A stretch of DNA of 64,000 nt from Verrucomicrobia bacterium UBA3841 (GTDB taxonomy: Bacteria; Verrucomicrobiota; Kiritimatiellia; RFP12; UBA1067), in contig DGHT01000022.1 in NCBI GenBank assembly GCA_002392765.1, forward strand, positions 1-64,000, read 5' to 3'. Shown here piece after piece: positions 16,302-22,672 of this stretch (the stretch's first letter is position 1; each line of letters opens with the position of its first letter). The position numbers were made by a program, and so were the translations under genes. The notes beneath the pieces are model-generated. The model was not told the origin of the DNA. It searched no databases and saw only the letters and a list, made by a program, of their open reading frames with translations.

Positions 16302-16580
16302 TTATTCCTCCCCTCCTTGAACTTCAAGCCCAGTTCGCGCCTCCTTCTTGTCGAGGCGCTCGAAGGTGACCGTCTCGCGGCCGCCGCCGAAGCGGTCGCA
16401 TGGCTCGAGCTTTACGACCACGAACTCGGCATACTCCTTGCTGTGGTAGCAGCAGTCGCCGGTGATCCGGAGCATGACGTGCTGGCCGACCTGGAACTGC
16501 CCAGCCTTGAGATCGGACACCTCGCGGGGTTTCGCGTGGGTCTGTCCGTTTCGATTGAGTGTGACTTTCTTCATCTTCAT
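16302..16580 (-). CDS. prophage early protein, unknown
   Basis: 92 aa. Beta-rich sequence with KAGQFQVGQHVMLRITGDC and EYAEFVVVKLEPCDRF. AAGGAG lies eight bases before the ATG. Its C-terminal codons contain the ribosome site of the next gene. No family recognised. Confidence 0.55.
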   Translation of the reverse strand: MKMKKVTLNRNGQTHAKPREVSDLKAGQFQVGQHVMLRITGDCCYHSKEYAEFVVVKLEPCDRFGGGRETVTFERLDKKEARTGLEVQGGEE

Positions 16581-16612
16581 TGGTATCTCCTTGTTTGTGG
16601 GTTGTGGTTTTT

Positions 16613-16644
16613 AGACAGGATTTACAGGATTGACAGGATTTGTC
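16613..16644. repeat. octad repeats (ACAGGATT type)
   Basis: Three to four units of GACAGGAT/TTACAGGAT in the short gap upstream of the 16580 gene. Confidence 0.7.
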
Positions 16645-16654
16645 GCAGAGAGGT

Positions 16655-16903
16655 TCAGGGGCGGAGTATCTTGCTCCGCTCCTGTTGTGACTGAGCCTCG
16701 AGAAAGTTGAGCACATTACGGCTGCGGACGGCATCCAGCTTTTTAAAATGCGCCCCGCCGGTGCCTGCATAGAAGTCGGCGCAATAGCACCAGCACGGAT
16801 CGCTGAATGTAGAGTGGAACGCGCACTTGTCGCAATCCTTCCCCTTAAGCACTTCGTAGAGCCAGGGGCCGATTGCCACGATTATCTGTCCAACTTCTTG
16901 CAT
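16655..16903 (-). CDS. Cys-rich prophage early protein, unknown
   Basis: 82 aa with eight-residue-spaced cysteines (KDCDKCAFHSTFSDPCWCYC) that could bind metal. The ATG at 16903 overlaps the stop of the preceding gene and is served by AAGGAGGGG. No family recognised. Confidence 0.55.
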   Translation of the reverse strand: MQEVGQIIVAIGPWLYEVLKGKDCDKCAFHSTFSDPCWCYCADFYAGTGGAHFKKLDAVRSRNVLNFLEAQSQQERSKILRP

Positions 16904-17232
16904 CACTTCCCCTCCTTGAACTCTTTGCCGTCGACGGTTCCAAGGGATATAGTAAGGATCATGTAGCGCTTTCCATGCTCGGCTGGGCCGTCCTCGTCGG
17001 TGGAGGAGAAGAAACTAAGGCCAAGCAGTCCGCCGGCATACGTGAAGCTCGTGATTATCTGGACGCGCTCGACCGGGTCCTTGTACAACGCGCTCACGTA
17101 TGCGGTATCCTTGGAGCAAGATGCCTCGGCATTCTTGATCTCTTCCGCAGCGACAAAATCGCACCTCTCCGCAAACCGCGCAGCTGCCCGCCGCACTTGA
17201 TTGAATAGACCGCGAATTTTCCTGGCGTGCAT
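16903..17232 (-). CDS. prophage early protein, unknown
   Basis: 109 aa. A basic helical start (HARKIRGLFNQVRRAAARF) precedes a beta-rich half (TAYVSALYKDPVERVQIITSF). ATG at 17232 overlaps the stop of the small HTH gene (TGATG). Ends in EFKEGK, the same codons that carry the ribosome site AAGGAGGGG of the following gene. No family recognised. Confidence 0.55.
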   Translation of the reverse strand: MHARKIRGLFNQVRRAAARFAERCDFVAAEEIKNAEASCSKDTAYVSALYKDPVERVQIITSFTYAGGLLGLSFFSSTDEDGPAEHGKRYMILTISLGTVDGKEFKEGK

Positions 17233-17402
17233 CACTTCCCCTCCTTGAACTTGAGCCCGAGTTCGCGCATCTTTGCGCGGAGCGGGCGCGAAATCCTCAT
17301 ACCGCGCGACGCATAGCACACATGCGCCGGCGAATATCCCGTCAAGCGCGCGATTTCGCGTACGCCGGCGGCCCGCAATTTCGGTTTTCCTTTTGTTGCC
17401 AT
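17232..17402 (-). CDS. 56-residue HTH protein, first gene of the early operon (Ner/Cro-like)
   Basis: Sequence VREIARLTGYSPAHVCYASR is a plausible LacI/Cro-type helix-turn-helix. It is the first gene behind the repressor-controlled early promoter, the position of ner in Mu and cro in lambdoid phages, so it may turn the repressor or the early promoter down. GGAGGG lies six bases before the ATG. Ends KFKEGK. Confidence is limited by its small size. Confidence 0.6.
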   Translation of the reverse strand: MATKGKPKLRAAGVREIARLTGYSPAHVCYASRGMRISRPLRAKMRELGLKFKEGK

Positions 17403-17432
17403 CTGCCCTCCTTTTTGATATATTATTTTTCT

Positions 17433-17500
17433 GTTCCAACGGAACGAGGGATATTATACCAAATTGGAATATTGGTTGTCAATACCAGATTGGAATATTT
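17433..17500 (-). promoter_or_regulatory. early promoter with repressor operators
   Basis: Minus strand: -35 TTGACA (17482-17477), 18 bp spacer, -10 TATAAT (17458-17453). Two direct copies of CCARATTGGAATATT lie at 17459-17473 (within the spacer) and 17485-17499 (upstream of -35), 26 bp apart, and an inverted repeat GTTCC-aac-GGAAC lies at 17433-17445 near the start point. Binding by the adjacent repressor would block this promoter. Confidence 0.7.
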
Positions 17501-17512
17501 TTTGGAGGCCGA

Positions 17513-17863
17513 ATGATCGATAAAGTCAGACGGAATCGCTTTGCGGCGAATTTGAAAGCCTTGCGCACTGGCGCAGGGCTCAATCAGCACGCCCTCGCTA
17601 AATTGCTTGGGATAGCACAGCCGGCAGTTGCCAGATATGAGTCAGGTGTGCGGGAACCTGACCTTGATGATTTGATGTCTATCGCGGATAAACTCAACAC
17701 GACGCCGAACGACCTTCTAGGATTTGCGCCGCAACGATCGACACCATCTGCGCATTCTTGTGCGACCAACATCCACACAGGTAATAACTCACCCGTTGCA
17801 ATCGGCAATAACATTACACAAATGTTAGGACCGTTAAAGACAAAAAGAAGTAAGGATTCATGA
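17513..17863 (+). CDS. prophage repressor (XRE-family HTH)
   Basis: 116 aa with a clear HTH: FAANLKALRTGAGLNQHALA, then LLGIAQPAVARYESGVREPD and LDDLMSIADKLNTTPNDLLG (residues 9-66). The C-terminus is short and Ser/Thr/Asn-rich, with no S24 peptidase domain, so induction cannot be by RecA-type self-cleavage. TTGGAGG lies upstream of the ATG at 17513. Divergent from the early operon across the operators, the standard lysogeny switch layout. Confidence 0.85.
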   Translation: MIDKVRRNRFAANLKALRTGAGLNQHALAKLLGIAQPAVARYESGVREPDLDDLMSIADKLNTTPNDLLGFAPQRSTPSAHSCATNIHTGNNSPVAIGNNITQMLGPLKTKRSKDS

Positions 17864-17867
17864 TGCA

Positions 17868-18566
17868 ATGAATAACCCCGAACGCCTTTTAGAAATATTG
17901 TTTAAGTATAAACTTCCGCAACCTGCGAGTGCCGACGCAGAAGGCATAATACAGGAAACCATTGAATACGCGAAGAAGCGAAATCCCGGCGCAGCCGTTC
18001 TCGTTTGTTCTAGAACACTTGCCGAAGCTATGTCTCGATATACCTTGGCACAAGGTAATGCCGAATTTTCAATTCCTGAGGCAAGTCAACTGCTGGATGC
18101 AATTATAAAATATTATTTTTCCACCATTTATAAAGCACCCAAGCAAGCGCTTGAAGCGGCGTCAACTGAAGAATGTGTTCAGACACTACTTCGTTTAGAA
18201 AATAGTGCGGCACAATACAAGGAAGACACCGACGCTATTGGACTTAGGATATTTCCCGCAAGAGAATTACGTCTATTTATGCACATTGGAAATAACGAAC
18301 AAAAAGTTGAGGATTGCAAGCGCAAATGGATTCAGTGCGGAGGTGGCTTATATGGTGGTAAAATGATAGCATTAACAATGGATTCAATATGGGAGAAAAT
18401 GTCTATATTCCAACTACCATACCCACCATTTGATTTTCGGTGCTGTTTTGGAACACTAGGTGTGCCAAGAAAAGACTGTATAAGTATTGGATTGATAAAG
18501 GAGCCGAAACACCTAATCTTGAAGCGCAAGTTGCCAGCAATTAGGCTCTCGATTAAAGCCAAATAG
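17868..18566 (+). CDS. repressor-linked cargo protein with a gpF-like C-terminal segment
   Basis: 232 aa, AT-rich compared with its surroundings, which suggests separate acquisition. Residues about 130-215 (ARELRLFMHIG ... GGGLYGGKMIALTMDSIW ... PYPPFDF ... ISIGLI) closely parallel part of this phage's own gpF homologue (GGKVYGGKMIAMKDDPVW ... PFPPFDWGSGMG ... IQLGLI). The first 125 residues are helical and unrecognised. It follows the repressor by 4 nt and ends just before two terminators, so it is probably expressed in the lysogen. A role in superinfection exclusion through mimicry of a head protein is conceivable but unproven. Confidence 0.75.
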   Translation: MNNPERLLEILFKYKLPQPASADAEGIIQETIEYAKKRNPGAAVLVCSRTLAEAMSRYTLAQGNAEFSIPEASQLLDAIIKYYFSTIYKAPKQALEAASTEECVQTLLRLENSAAQYKEDTDAIGLRIFPARELRLFMHIGNNEQKVEDCKRKWIQCGGGLYGGKMIALTMDSIWEKMSIFQLPYPPFDFRCCFGTLGVPRKDCISIGLIKEPKHLILKRKLPAIRLSIKAK

Positions 18567-18570
18567 ACAT

Positions 18571-18606
18571 CCCCCCTTGCACCCCGCTTGCAGGGGGTTT
18601 GTTTTA
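18571..18606 (+). terminator. terminator after the lysogeny genes
   Basis: Imperfect stem CCCCCTTGCA / TTGCAGGGGG with T-rich tail TTTGTTTT, five bases after the cargo gene stop. Confidence 0.75.
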
Positions 18607-18609
18607 TGG

Positions 18610-18640
18610 GCGCACGGTCGGTTGGTCGTGCGCTTTTTTT
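18610..18640 (+). terminator. second tandem terminator
   Basis: Stem GCGCACG / CGTGCGC with a 10 nt loop and a run of seven T. Together with the preceding hairpin it separates lysogeny genes from the late region. Confidence 0.8.
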
Positions 18641-18645
18641 GTACA

Positions 18646-18762
18646 TTCAAGTTGATTAAGTTGTTGCACGCGTGCAACAACCTCTTCAAGTTGATTTGAC
18701 CCTGTTTTGCTCATTTGACCCTGTTTCATTCATCTTGATTATTTAGACCATTTTGCTCATTT
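18646..18762. promoter_or_regulatory. array of direct repeats around a 22 bp palindrome
   Basis: TTCAAGTTGATT occurs twice (18646-18657, 18685-18696) around the perfect palindrome GTTGTTGCACG/CGTGCAACAAC (18660-18681). ATTTGACCCTGTTT occurs at 18694-18707 and 18713-18726, with a degenerate third unit to 18762. It sits between the lysogeny and late genes, a fitting place for a late-activator site or a transpositional enhancer. Confidence 0.6.
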
Positions 18763-18787
18763 ACCCCCTTGCACCCCCGTGCAGCGT

Positions 18788-18816
18788 TTGAAATCGGCCG
18801 TTTGCTATGTCATAAT
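18788..18816 (+). promoter_or_regulatory. candidate late-region promoter
   Basis: TTGAAA (18788-18793), 17 bp, CATAAT (18811-18816), on the plus strand ahead of the late genes. The roughly 150 nt leader to 18975 includes a GTCCGGCGGT/ACCGGAC inverted repeat (18872-18915) and octads. Confidence 0.4.
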
Positions 18817-18938
18817 ATTGGCGTCTTGACCGATCATTGGTCCTCCTGAATGTGTATGGAAAGCAAGCCGCGTCCGGCGGTAGCTCGCGGAAGGTCTCGA
18901 ACCCCGCGAACCGGACACCCCGAACGGGGGTTGAAGCG

Positions 18939-18973
18939 AATGTAAAATGTAAAGTGTAAAATGTAAAATGTGA
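18939..18973. repeat. octad repeats (TGTAAAA type)
   Basis: Five units of AATGTAAA/AGTGTAAA immediately before the first late gene, where its ribosome site should be. Confidence 0.75.
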
Positions 18974-18974
18974 G

Positions 18975-19430
18975 ATGGTGGAAACAACGACTATAGACGC
19001 GCTGCTGAATGTCGCGGTCAGATATGAACTCTACGGCGTAGATTTCATCCGGGATTTCGACTACGCCACGCTCTGCCGCGAATACAACGGCATCGGCCCG
19101 GAATGGGCGGGCGCTCCGATCCGCGAAAAGACTACGAAGTGGTTCTCCCTCTTCGAGCCCGCGGCGCTTATCCACGACATGCGCAACTACATGTCGGATG
19201 GCCGCAAGGAGGCATTCGACGCGGCGAACCTGGAGTTCCTCGCGAACTGTCGCAAGCTTGCAAACGCCGCGTATCCCTGGTACAGCTGGCGCAGATACCG
19301 CGCGCGCTTTGTCGCGCATCTCCTGTACGATTTTGTGGACGGCCCCGGCGGATGGATGGCTTGGCGCGAATGCTGGGAGAAGAGGAAAGAAAGAATACAA
19401 GGAGATGGAGCGTCCCGCTCCGTCGTATAG
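18975..19430 (+). CDS. first late-region protein, unknown (lysis position)
   Basis: 151 aa, soluble, rich in aromatic residues: FDYATLCREYNGIGPEWAG, SLFEPAALIHDMRNYM, YPWYSWRRYRARFV. The AALIHD motif is reminiscent of DUF1353-type phage proteins, but the match is weak. In Mu-like phages this position holds lysis genes. The last dozen residues (from about QGDGASRSVV) are encoded by the cloverleaf repeat at 19398, so the original C-terminus has been replaced. The ribosome site is poor, lying in octads. Confidence 0.65.
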   Translation: MVETTTIDALLNVAVRYELYGVDFIRDFDYATLCREYNGIGPEWAGAPIREKTTKWFSLFEPAALIHDMRNYMSDGRKEAFDAANLEFLANCRKLANAAYPWYSWRRYRARFVAHLLYDFVDGPGGWMAWRECWEKRKERIQGDGASRSVV

Positions 19431-19456
19431 ACGCGGCGGGACGCCGCATCTCCTTG
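19398..19456. repeat. 59 bp cloverleaf repeat, copy 1
   Basis: Outer stem CAAGGAGATG/CATCTCCTTG encloses three hairpins: GAGCG-tcc-CGCTC, CGTC-gtata-GACG, CGGCG-gga-CGCCG. Same length and layout as 61767-61825. Encodes the C-terminus of the preceding gene. Confidence 0.85.
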
Positions 19457-19495
19457 AAATATACCGATTTGTCAACAAAAACGAAAGGATGAAAA

Positions 19496-20017
19496 ATGAA
19501 ACGACTGATGATGTTCGCCGCGCTTGCGGCAGTACTGGCCGGATGCCGCGCGGTGACGGTCGAGAACTTCGGCGAGGAAATCGCGCGCGACGCCGACAAT
19601 AAGCCGGTCACTCTCCCAGACGGCAGAATCCAGACTGTCAACAGGGGCTGGAAGGTCCACCACAACCAGCACTGGATGGCGACGGACGTTGACACGATGG
19701 AAGCACACATCAAGCCGGAAGACATTTCGTTTTCCGTCGGCAAGATTTCGACGAAGCCGTCCGAGGAACTGGCCAAGCTCGTCGACGTCTCCCTGAAGGG
19801 CGCGGCGGAACTCGCGGCGAAGATCGGCGCGGCGATCGCAACCGGCGGCGGATCTGTCGCAGGCGAGGCGGGATATACCGCACTCAGGAACGCGATATCG
19901 AACTTCATCGGCAAGGGCGGCGACGCGTCGAAGGCGACCGTGACGTGCGAGGGAGGCAACTGCACCATATCCGACGGCACGGTCACGGAGGTTTGCGAGA
20001 GCTGCTTCGAGAGGTGA
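19496..20017 (+). CDS. phage lipoprotein
   Basis: 173 aa. The start MKRLMMFAALAAVLAGCRA is a lipoprotein signal with the lipobox LAGC (C17). The mature part has an Ala/Gly-rich amphipathic stretch (AAELAAKIGAAIATGGG) and ends with three cysteines (CEGGNC, CESCFER). Its place beside possible lysis genes would suit an outer-membrane spanin subunit, but it is longer than most; a surface-exclusion lipoprotein is an alternative. Confidence 0.75.
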   Translation: MKRLMMFAALAAVLAGCRAVTVENFGEEIARDADNKPVTLPDGRIQTVNRGWKVHHNQHWMATDVDTMEAHIKPEDISFSVGKISTKPSEELAKLVDVSLKGAAELAAKIGAAIATGGGSVAGEAGYTALRNAISNFIGKGGDASKATVTCEGGNCTISDGTVTEVCESCFER

Positions 20018-20023
20018 TCGCAG

Positions 20024-20365
20024 ATGGACGTCGAAACGATCATCCAGGGCGGAGGTCTGATCCTCTCCGGCGCGGCGGTCGGAAAGATCGTCGACGTCGC
20101 GGTCAAGGCGTGGACGGCCCGCCACCACAAAGGCGAGGTGTCCGTAACGCCCGATCCGCTGAACGTCCGCAAGGAAGACAAGTTCGTGACACGCGGCGAG
20201 TTCAACAAGCACGTCGAGCAGAACGACGCCGCGCACACCGAAATCTTCCGGCGACTCAAGGAGACGGAGCAGAAGACCGAGCACCAGGACGGCAAGCTGG
20301 ACGTGATCGGCAGCGACGTGAAGACCATCAAGGACATCTTAATCGGAAAGGCACTCAAGAAATGA
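20024..20365 (+). CDS. membrane-anchored coiled-coil protein
   Basis: 113 aa. An N-terminal hydrophobic segment (IIQGGGLILSGAAVGKIVDVA, 20 residues shown in part) and a C-terminal coiled coil (HVEQNDAAHTEIFRRLKE, then TEQKTEHQDGKLDVIG). The layout is like Mu-family DUF2730 proteins or an inner-membrane spanin. It follows the lipoprotein gene by 6 nt; the pair could form a spanin. Confidence 0.6.
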   Translation: MDVETIIQGGGLILSGAAVGKIVDVAVKAWTARHHKGEVSVTPDPLNVRKEDKFVTRGEFNKHVEQNDAAHTEIFRRLKETEQKTEHQDGKLDVIGSDVKTIKDILIGKALKK

Positions 20366-20622
20366 ACGCAAACGACCCGGCCGTGCAGCTGAGAATACGC
20401 ACGGCGCTCCAGACGCTGGAGCGCATCCCCGTGGGACTCCCCGCCGACGCCCTCGTGCGCCAGGTGGATTCACTCGTCGGCGACCCGACCAGCCCCGTCG
20501 AGGGCGAGGAGCTGCTGACGTTCCTCGTGCGCAAGCGCTGGGTCTACACGCTCACGGACGCGATCGGGCGCACGCTCTACCGCCTGTCGTCCGCCGGCAG
20601 AGAGGCTCTCGCGGAGGTCTGA
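20362..20622 (+). CDS. small winged-helix-like phage protein
   Basis: 86 aa. LRIRTALQTLERIPVGLPADALVRQVDSL then LLTFLVRKRWVYTLTDAIGRTLYRLSSAGREAL looks like a winged helix with a two-strand wing. The start overlaps the stop of the preceding gene. Corresponds in place to the small genes before terminase in Mu (gp25-gp26 region). Confidence 0.6.
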   Translation: MNANDPAVQLRIRTALQTLERIPVGLPADALVRQVDSLVGDPTSPVEGEELLTFLVRKRWVYTLTDAIGRTLYRLSSAGREALAEV

Positions 20623-20624
20623 CG

Positions 20625-21224
20625 ATGGCGAAGGCCGCGACCGAGAAGAAGCTGCGCAGCGACGCATGGGAGGCCCCGCTTTCGGCGGAGCTGCGCGAGA
20701 AGTTCTACTTCGCGATCGAGCCGCTGGACTTTCCGGAGGGCTCGGCGCTCGCCGCGAAGGAGCCGTACTCGCTGCGCGCGACGTCGATACAGGCGTACTA
20801 CCGCTGCCAGGCCCGCGCCCGCGCGGCGATCGAGAAGGCGAAGACGCGCGCGAGCGCGCTGGCCAAGCTCGAGACCGCGCAGGCCGTCGCGCCGCTCGTG
20901 AGGTCGGCGGCGGTCAACGCCGTCGGCGACGGCGTGATGGCGGACACGCTCGCGTCGCTCGCGGCGACCGCCGTGATGCAGGGCGCGGACAAGGACACGA
21001 TCACGGCGCTCGGTTCGCTCGCCTGCGGCTTCCGCGCCAACGCGCTCAAGGCCGCCGCGCAGCAGACCAAGGACGAGCAGCTGAAGCTCGCCCGGGAAAA
21101 GTTCGAGGCGGCGGAGAAGAGGCTGGAGCGCGTCGCCGAGATCGCCGACGCCGCGCGCGGCGGCAAGGTGGACCCCGCGAAGGTCGCCGACGAAATCGAC
21201 AGAATCCTCGGAAGAAAGAAATAG
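20625..21224 (+). CDS. small terminase subunit-like (Mu gp27/DUF3486 type)
   Basis: 199 aa, nearly all helical, with long Ala/Lys/Glu-rich coiled coils (EQLKLAREKFEAAEKRLERV). A putative N-terminal DNA-binding part precedes them. It lies directly before the large terminase gene, as gp27 does in Mu. The identification rests mostly on position and architecture. Confidence 0.65.
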   Translation: MAKAATEKKLRSDAWEAPLSAELREKFYFAIEPLDFPEGSALAAKEPYSLRATSIQAYYRCQARARAAIEKAKTRASALAKLETAQAVAPLVRSAAVNAVGDGVMADTLASLAATAVMQGADKDTITALGSLACGFRANALKAAAQQTKDEQLKLAREKFEAAEKRLERVAEIADAARGGKVDPAKVADEIDRILGRKK

Positions 21225-21226
21225 AA

Positions 21227-22672
21227 GTGAACGAAGCCGACACATCATATTTCCTGCCATACCAGGAAGCGTGGATCAACGACGACTCGCCGCTGAAGGT
21301 GGCAGAGAAGTCGCGCCGCGTCGGCTTCACCTACGCGTCGAGCTACCGCATGTTCCAGAAGTGCATGAGGCGCGGCAAGGGCTTCACGCAGTGGGTGAGC
21401 TCGCGCGACCGGCTGACGGCGCAGGAGCTCATACGCGACTACATCGCCATGTGGTGCAAGCTCGCCAACGTCGCCGCCCAGGGACTGACCGGCGAAGACA
21501 TCCAGGTGATCGACACGGAGAAGGACATAACCGCCTTTGTCTGCACGTTCCCGAACGGCGCGCGCATCGTCTCGCTCTCCTCGACTCCGGAGGCGTTCGC
21601 CGGCAAGGGCGGCGACGTGTTCCTGGACGAAGTGGATCTGCACCGCGACTCGGGCGCGCTCATCGACATGGCGTATCCCTGCATCATGTGGGGCAACCAG
21701 CTTGAGATGGTCAGCGCCTACCGCGTGGACGGGTCGAAGGACACGCCCTTCGCGAAGCTCGTCGCCGAGGCGAAGAAGGACAACCCGCAGCATGCGTCGC
21801 TGCACCGCGTGACGATTCACGACGCGGTGGCGCAGGGGCTCGTCGAGAAGATCAACGCGAAGTCGGGCCGCAGCCAGACGCGCGAGGAGTTCCTGCAGCA
21901 GACCCGCGCCGGATGCCGCACGCTCGCCGCATGGGAGTCGCAGTTCGAGTGCAAGGTGCAGGACGCGGGCGGGAAGCTGCTGCCGACGAAGATCCTCGCT
22001 CCGTGCGAAATGCCGGCGGAGGAGATCGCGGCGATCGAGCGCCGCTATCCGGACGCGCCGCGCTTCGCGGGCTTCGACATCGCCCGTCGCCGCCACGCGA
22101 GCGCCTGGAGCGAATGGCTGCAGATCGGCGTCACATTCTTCCTCGTCAGGCGCGAGACCTTCCACGACATGGAGTTCGAGGCGCAGCGCAAGTTCCTCGA
22201 AGCTCAGATGCAGGGCCGCACTTCCAAGCGCATCACGCGGCTCGCCATGGACGCGACGGGCCTCGGCATGGAGACTGCGGAGTGGGCCGCCAAGAAATGG
22301 CCGGGCCGCGTCGACCAGGTGAACCTGGAGTCGCACCGCCGCCACGAGATATGCATGATGTTCCAGGACTGGTTCAACACCGCGAACGCGAGGATCCCGG
22401 CGGACGCGGTACTTCGCGAGGACTACCAGACGCCCGTCCTCAAGACCGCCGCGAACGGCAACGTGCGCGTGTCCGTCCCGGAGTTCGAGAACGACGAGGG
22501 CGAGACGTCTCACTGCGACGAGTTCATGGCGGGGGTGCTGGCGCGCTCCGCCGCCGACGCCGGCGGCGCGGAGCCCGCCATGCAGGCGACGGCGGAGATC
22601 GATGACGACGATTTGGGGAACGGGGAATGGGGAACGGGGAACGGAACCCTTACGAGAAGGAGCTTCATGTGA
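21227..22672 (+). CDS. large terminase subunit (Mu gp28-like)
   Basis: 481 aa packaging motor. The Walker A-like segment is VAEKSRRVGFTYAS near residue 30 (deviant, as in gp28), Walker B is DVFLDEVDLH, and the nuclease domain begins with FAGFDIARRRHAS and includes LAMDATGLGMETAEW. A GTG start at 21227 follows the preceding stop closely; the larger open frame upstream shadows the previous gene. The last residues (LGNGEWGTGNGTL) are encoded by octad repeats, so the C-terminus is recent. Confidence 0.88.
   Translation: MNEADTSYFLPYQEAWINDDSPLKVAEKSRRVGFTYASSYRMFQKCMRRGKGFTQWVSSRDRLTAQELIRDYIAMWCKLANVAAQGLTGEDIQVIDTEKDITAFVCTFPNGARIVSLSSTPEAFAGKGGDVFLDEVDLHRDSGALIDMAYPCIMWGNQLEMVSAYRVDGSKDTPFAKLVAEAKKDNPQHASLHRVTIHDAVAQGLVEKINAKSGRSQTREEFLQQTRAGCRTLAAWESQFECKVQDAGGKLLPTKILAPCEMPAEEIAAIERRYPDAPRFAGFDIARRRHASAWSEWLQIGVTFFLVRRETFHDMEFEAQRKFLEAQMQGRTSKRITRLAMDATGLGMETAEWAAKKWPGRVDQVNLESHRRHEICMMFQDWFNTANARIPADAVLREDYQTPVLKTAANGNVRVSVPEFENDEGETSHCDEFMAGVLARSAADAGGAEPAMQATAEIDDDDLGNGEWGTGNGTLTRRSFM
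22613..22647. repeat. octad repeats (GGGGAACG type) at the end of the terminase gene
   Basis: Four units of GGGGAAYG, in frame in the terminase 3' end and just upstream of the portal ribosome site. Confidence 0.8.

Noticed and set aside
18805..18836. Ten-codon minus-strand minigene (MIGQDANIMT) with AGGAGG
   Set aside because: Good ribosome site but too short, no neighbours on that strand, and its longer version is made of octads.
18868..18930. tRNA-like sequence with GGTTCG and hairpins
   Set aside because: No complete cloverleaf with anticodon and acceptor stems can be made; it is better explained as another inverted repeat.
20666..21226. Long upstream extension of the terminase frame
   Set aside because: It shadows the small terminase-like gene in another frame and is Arg/Gly-rich; a GTG at 21227 fits the conserved N-terminus.
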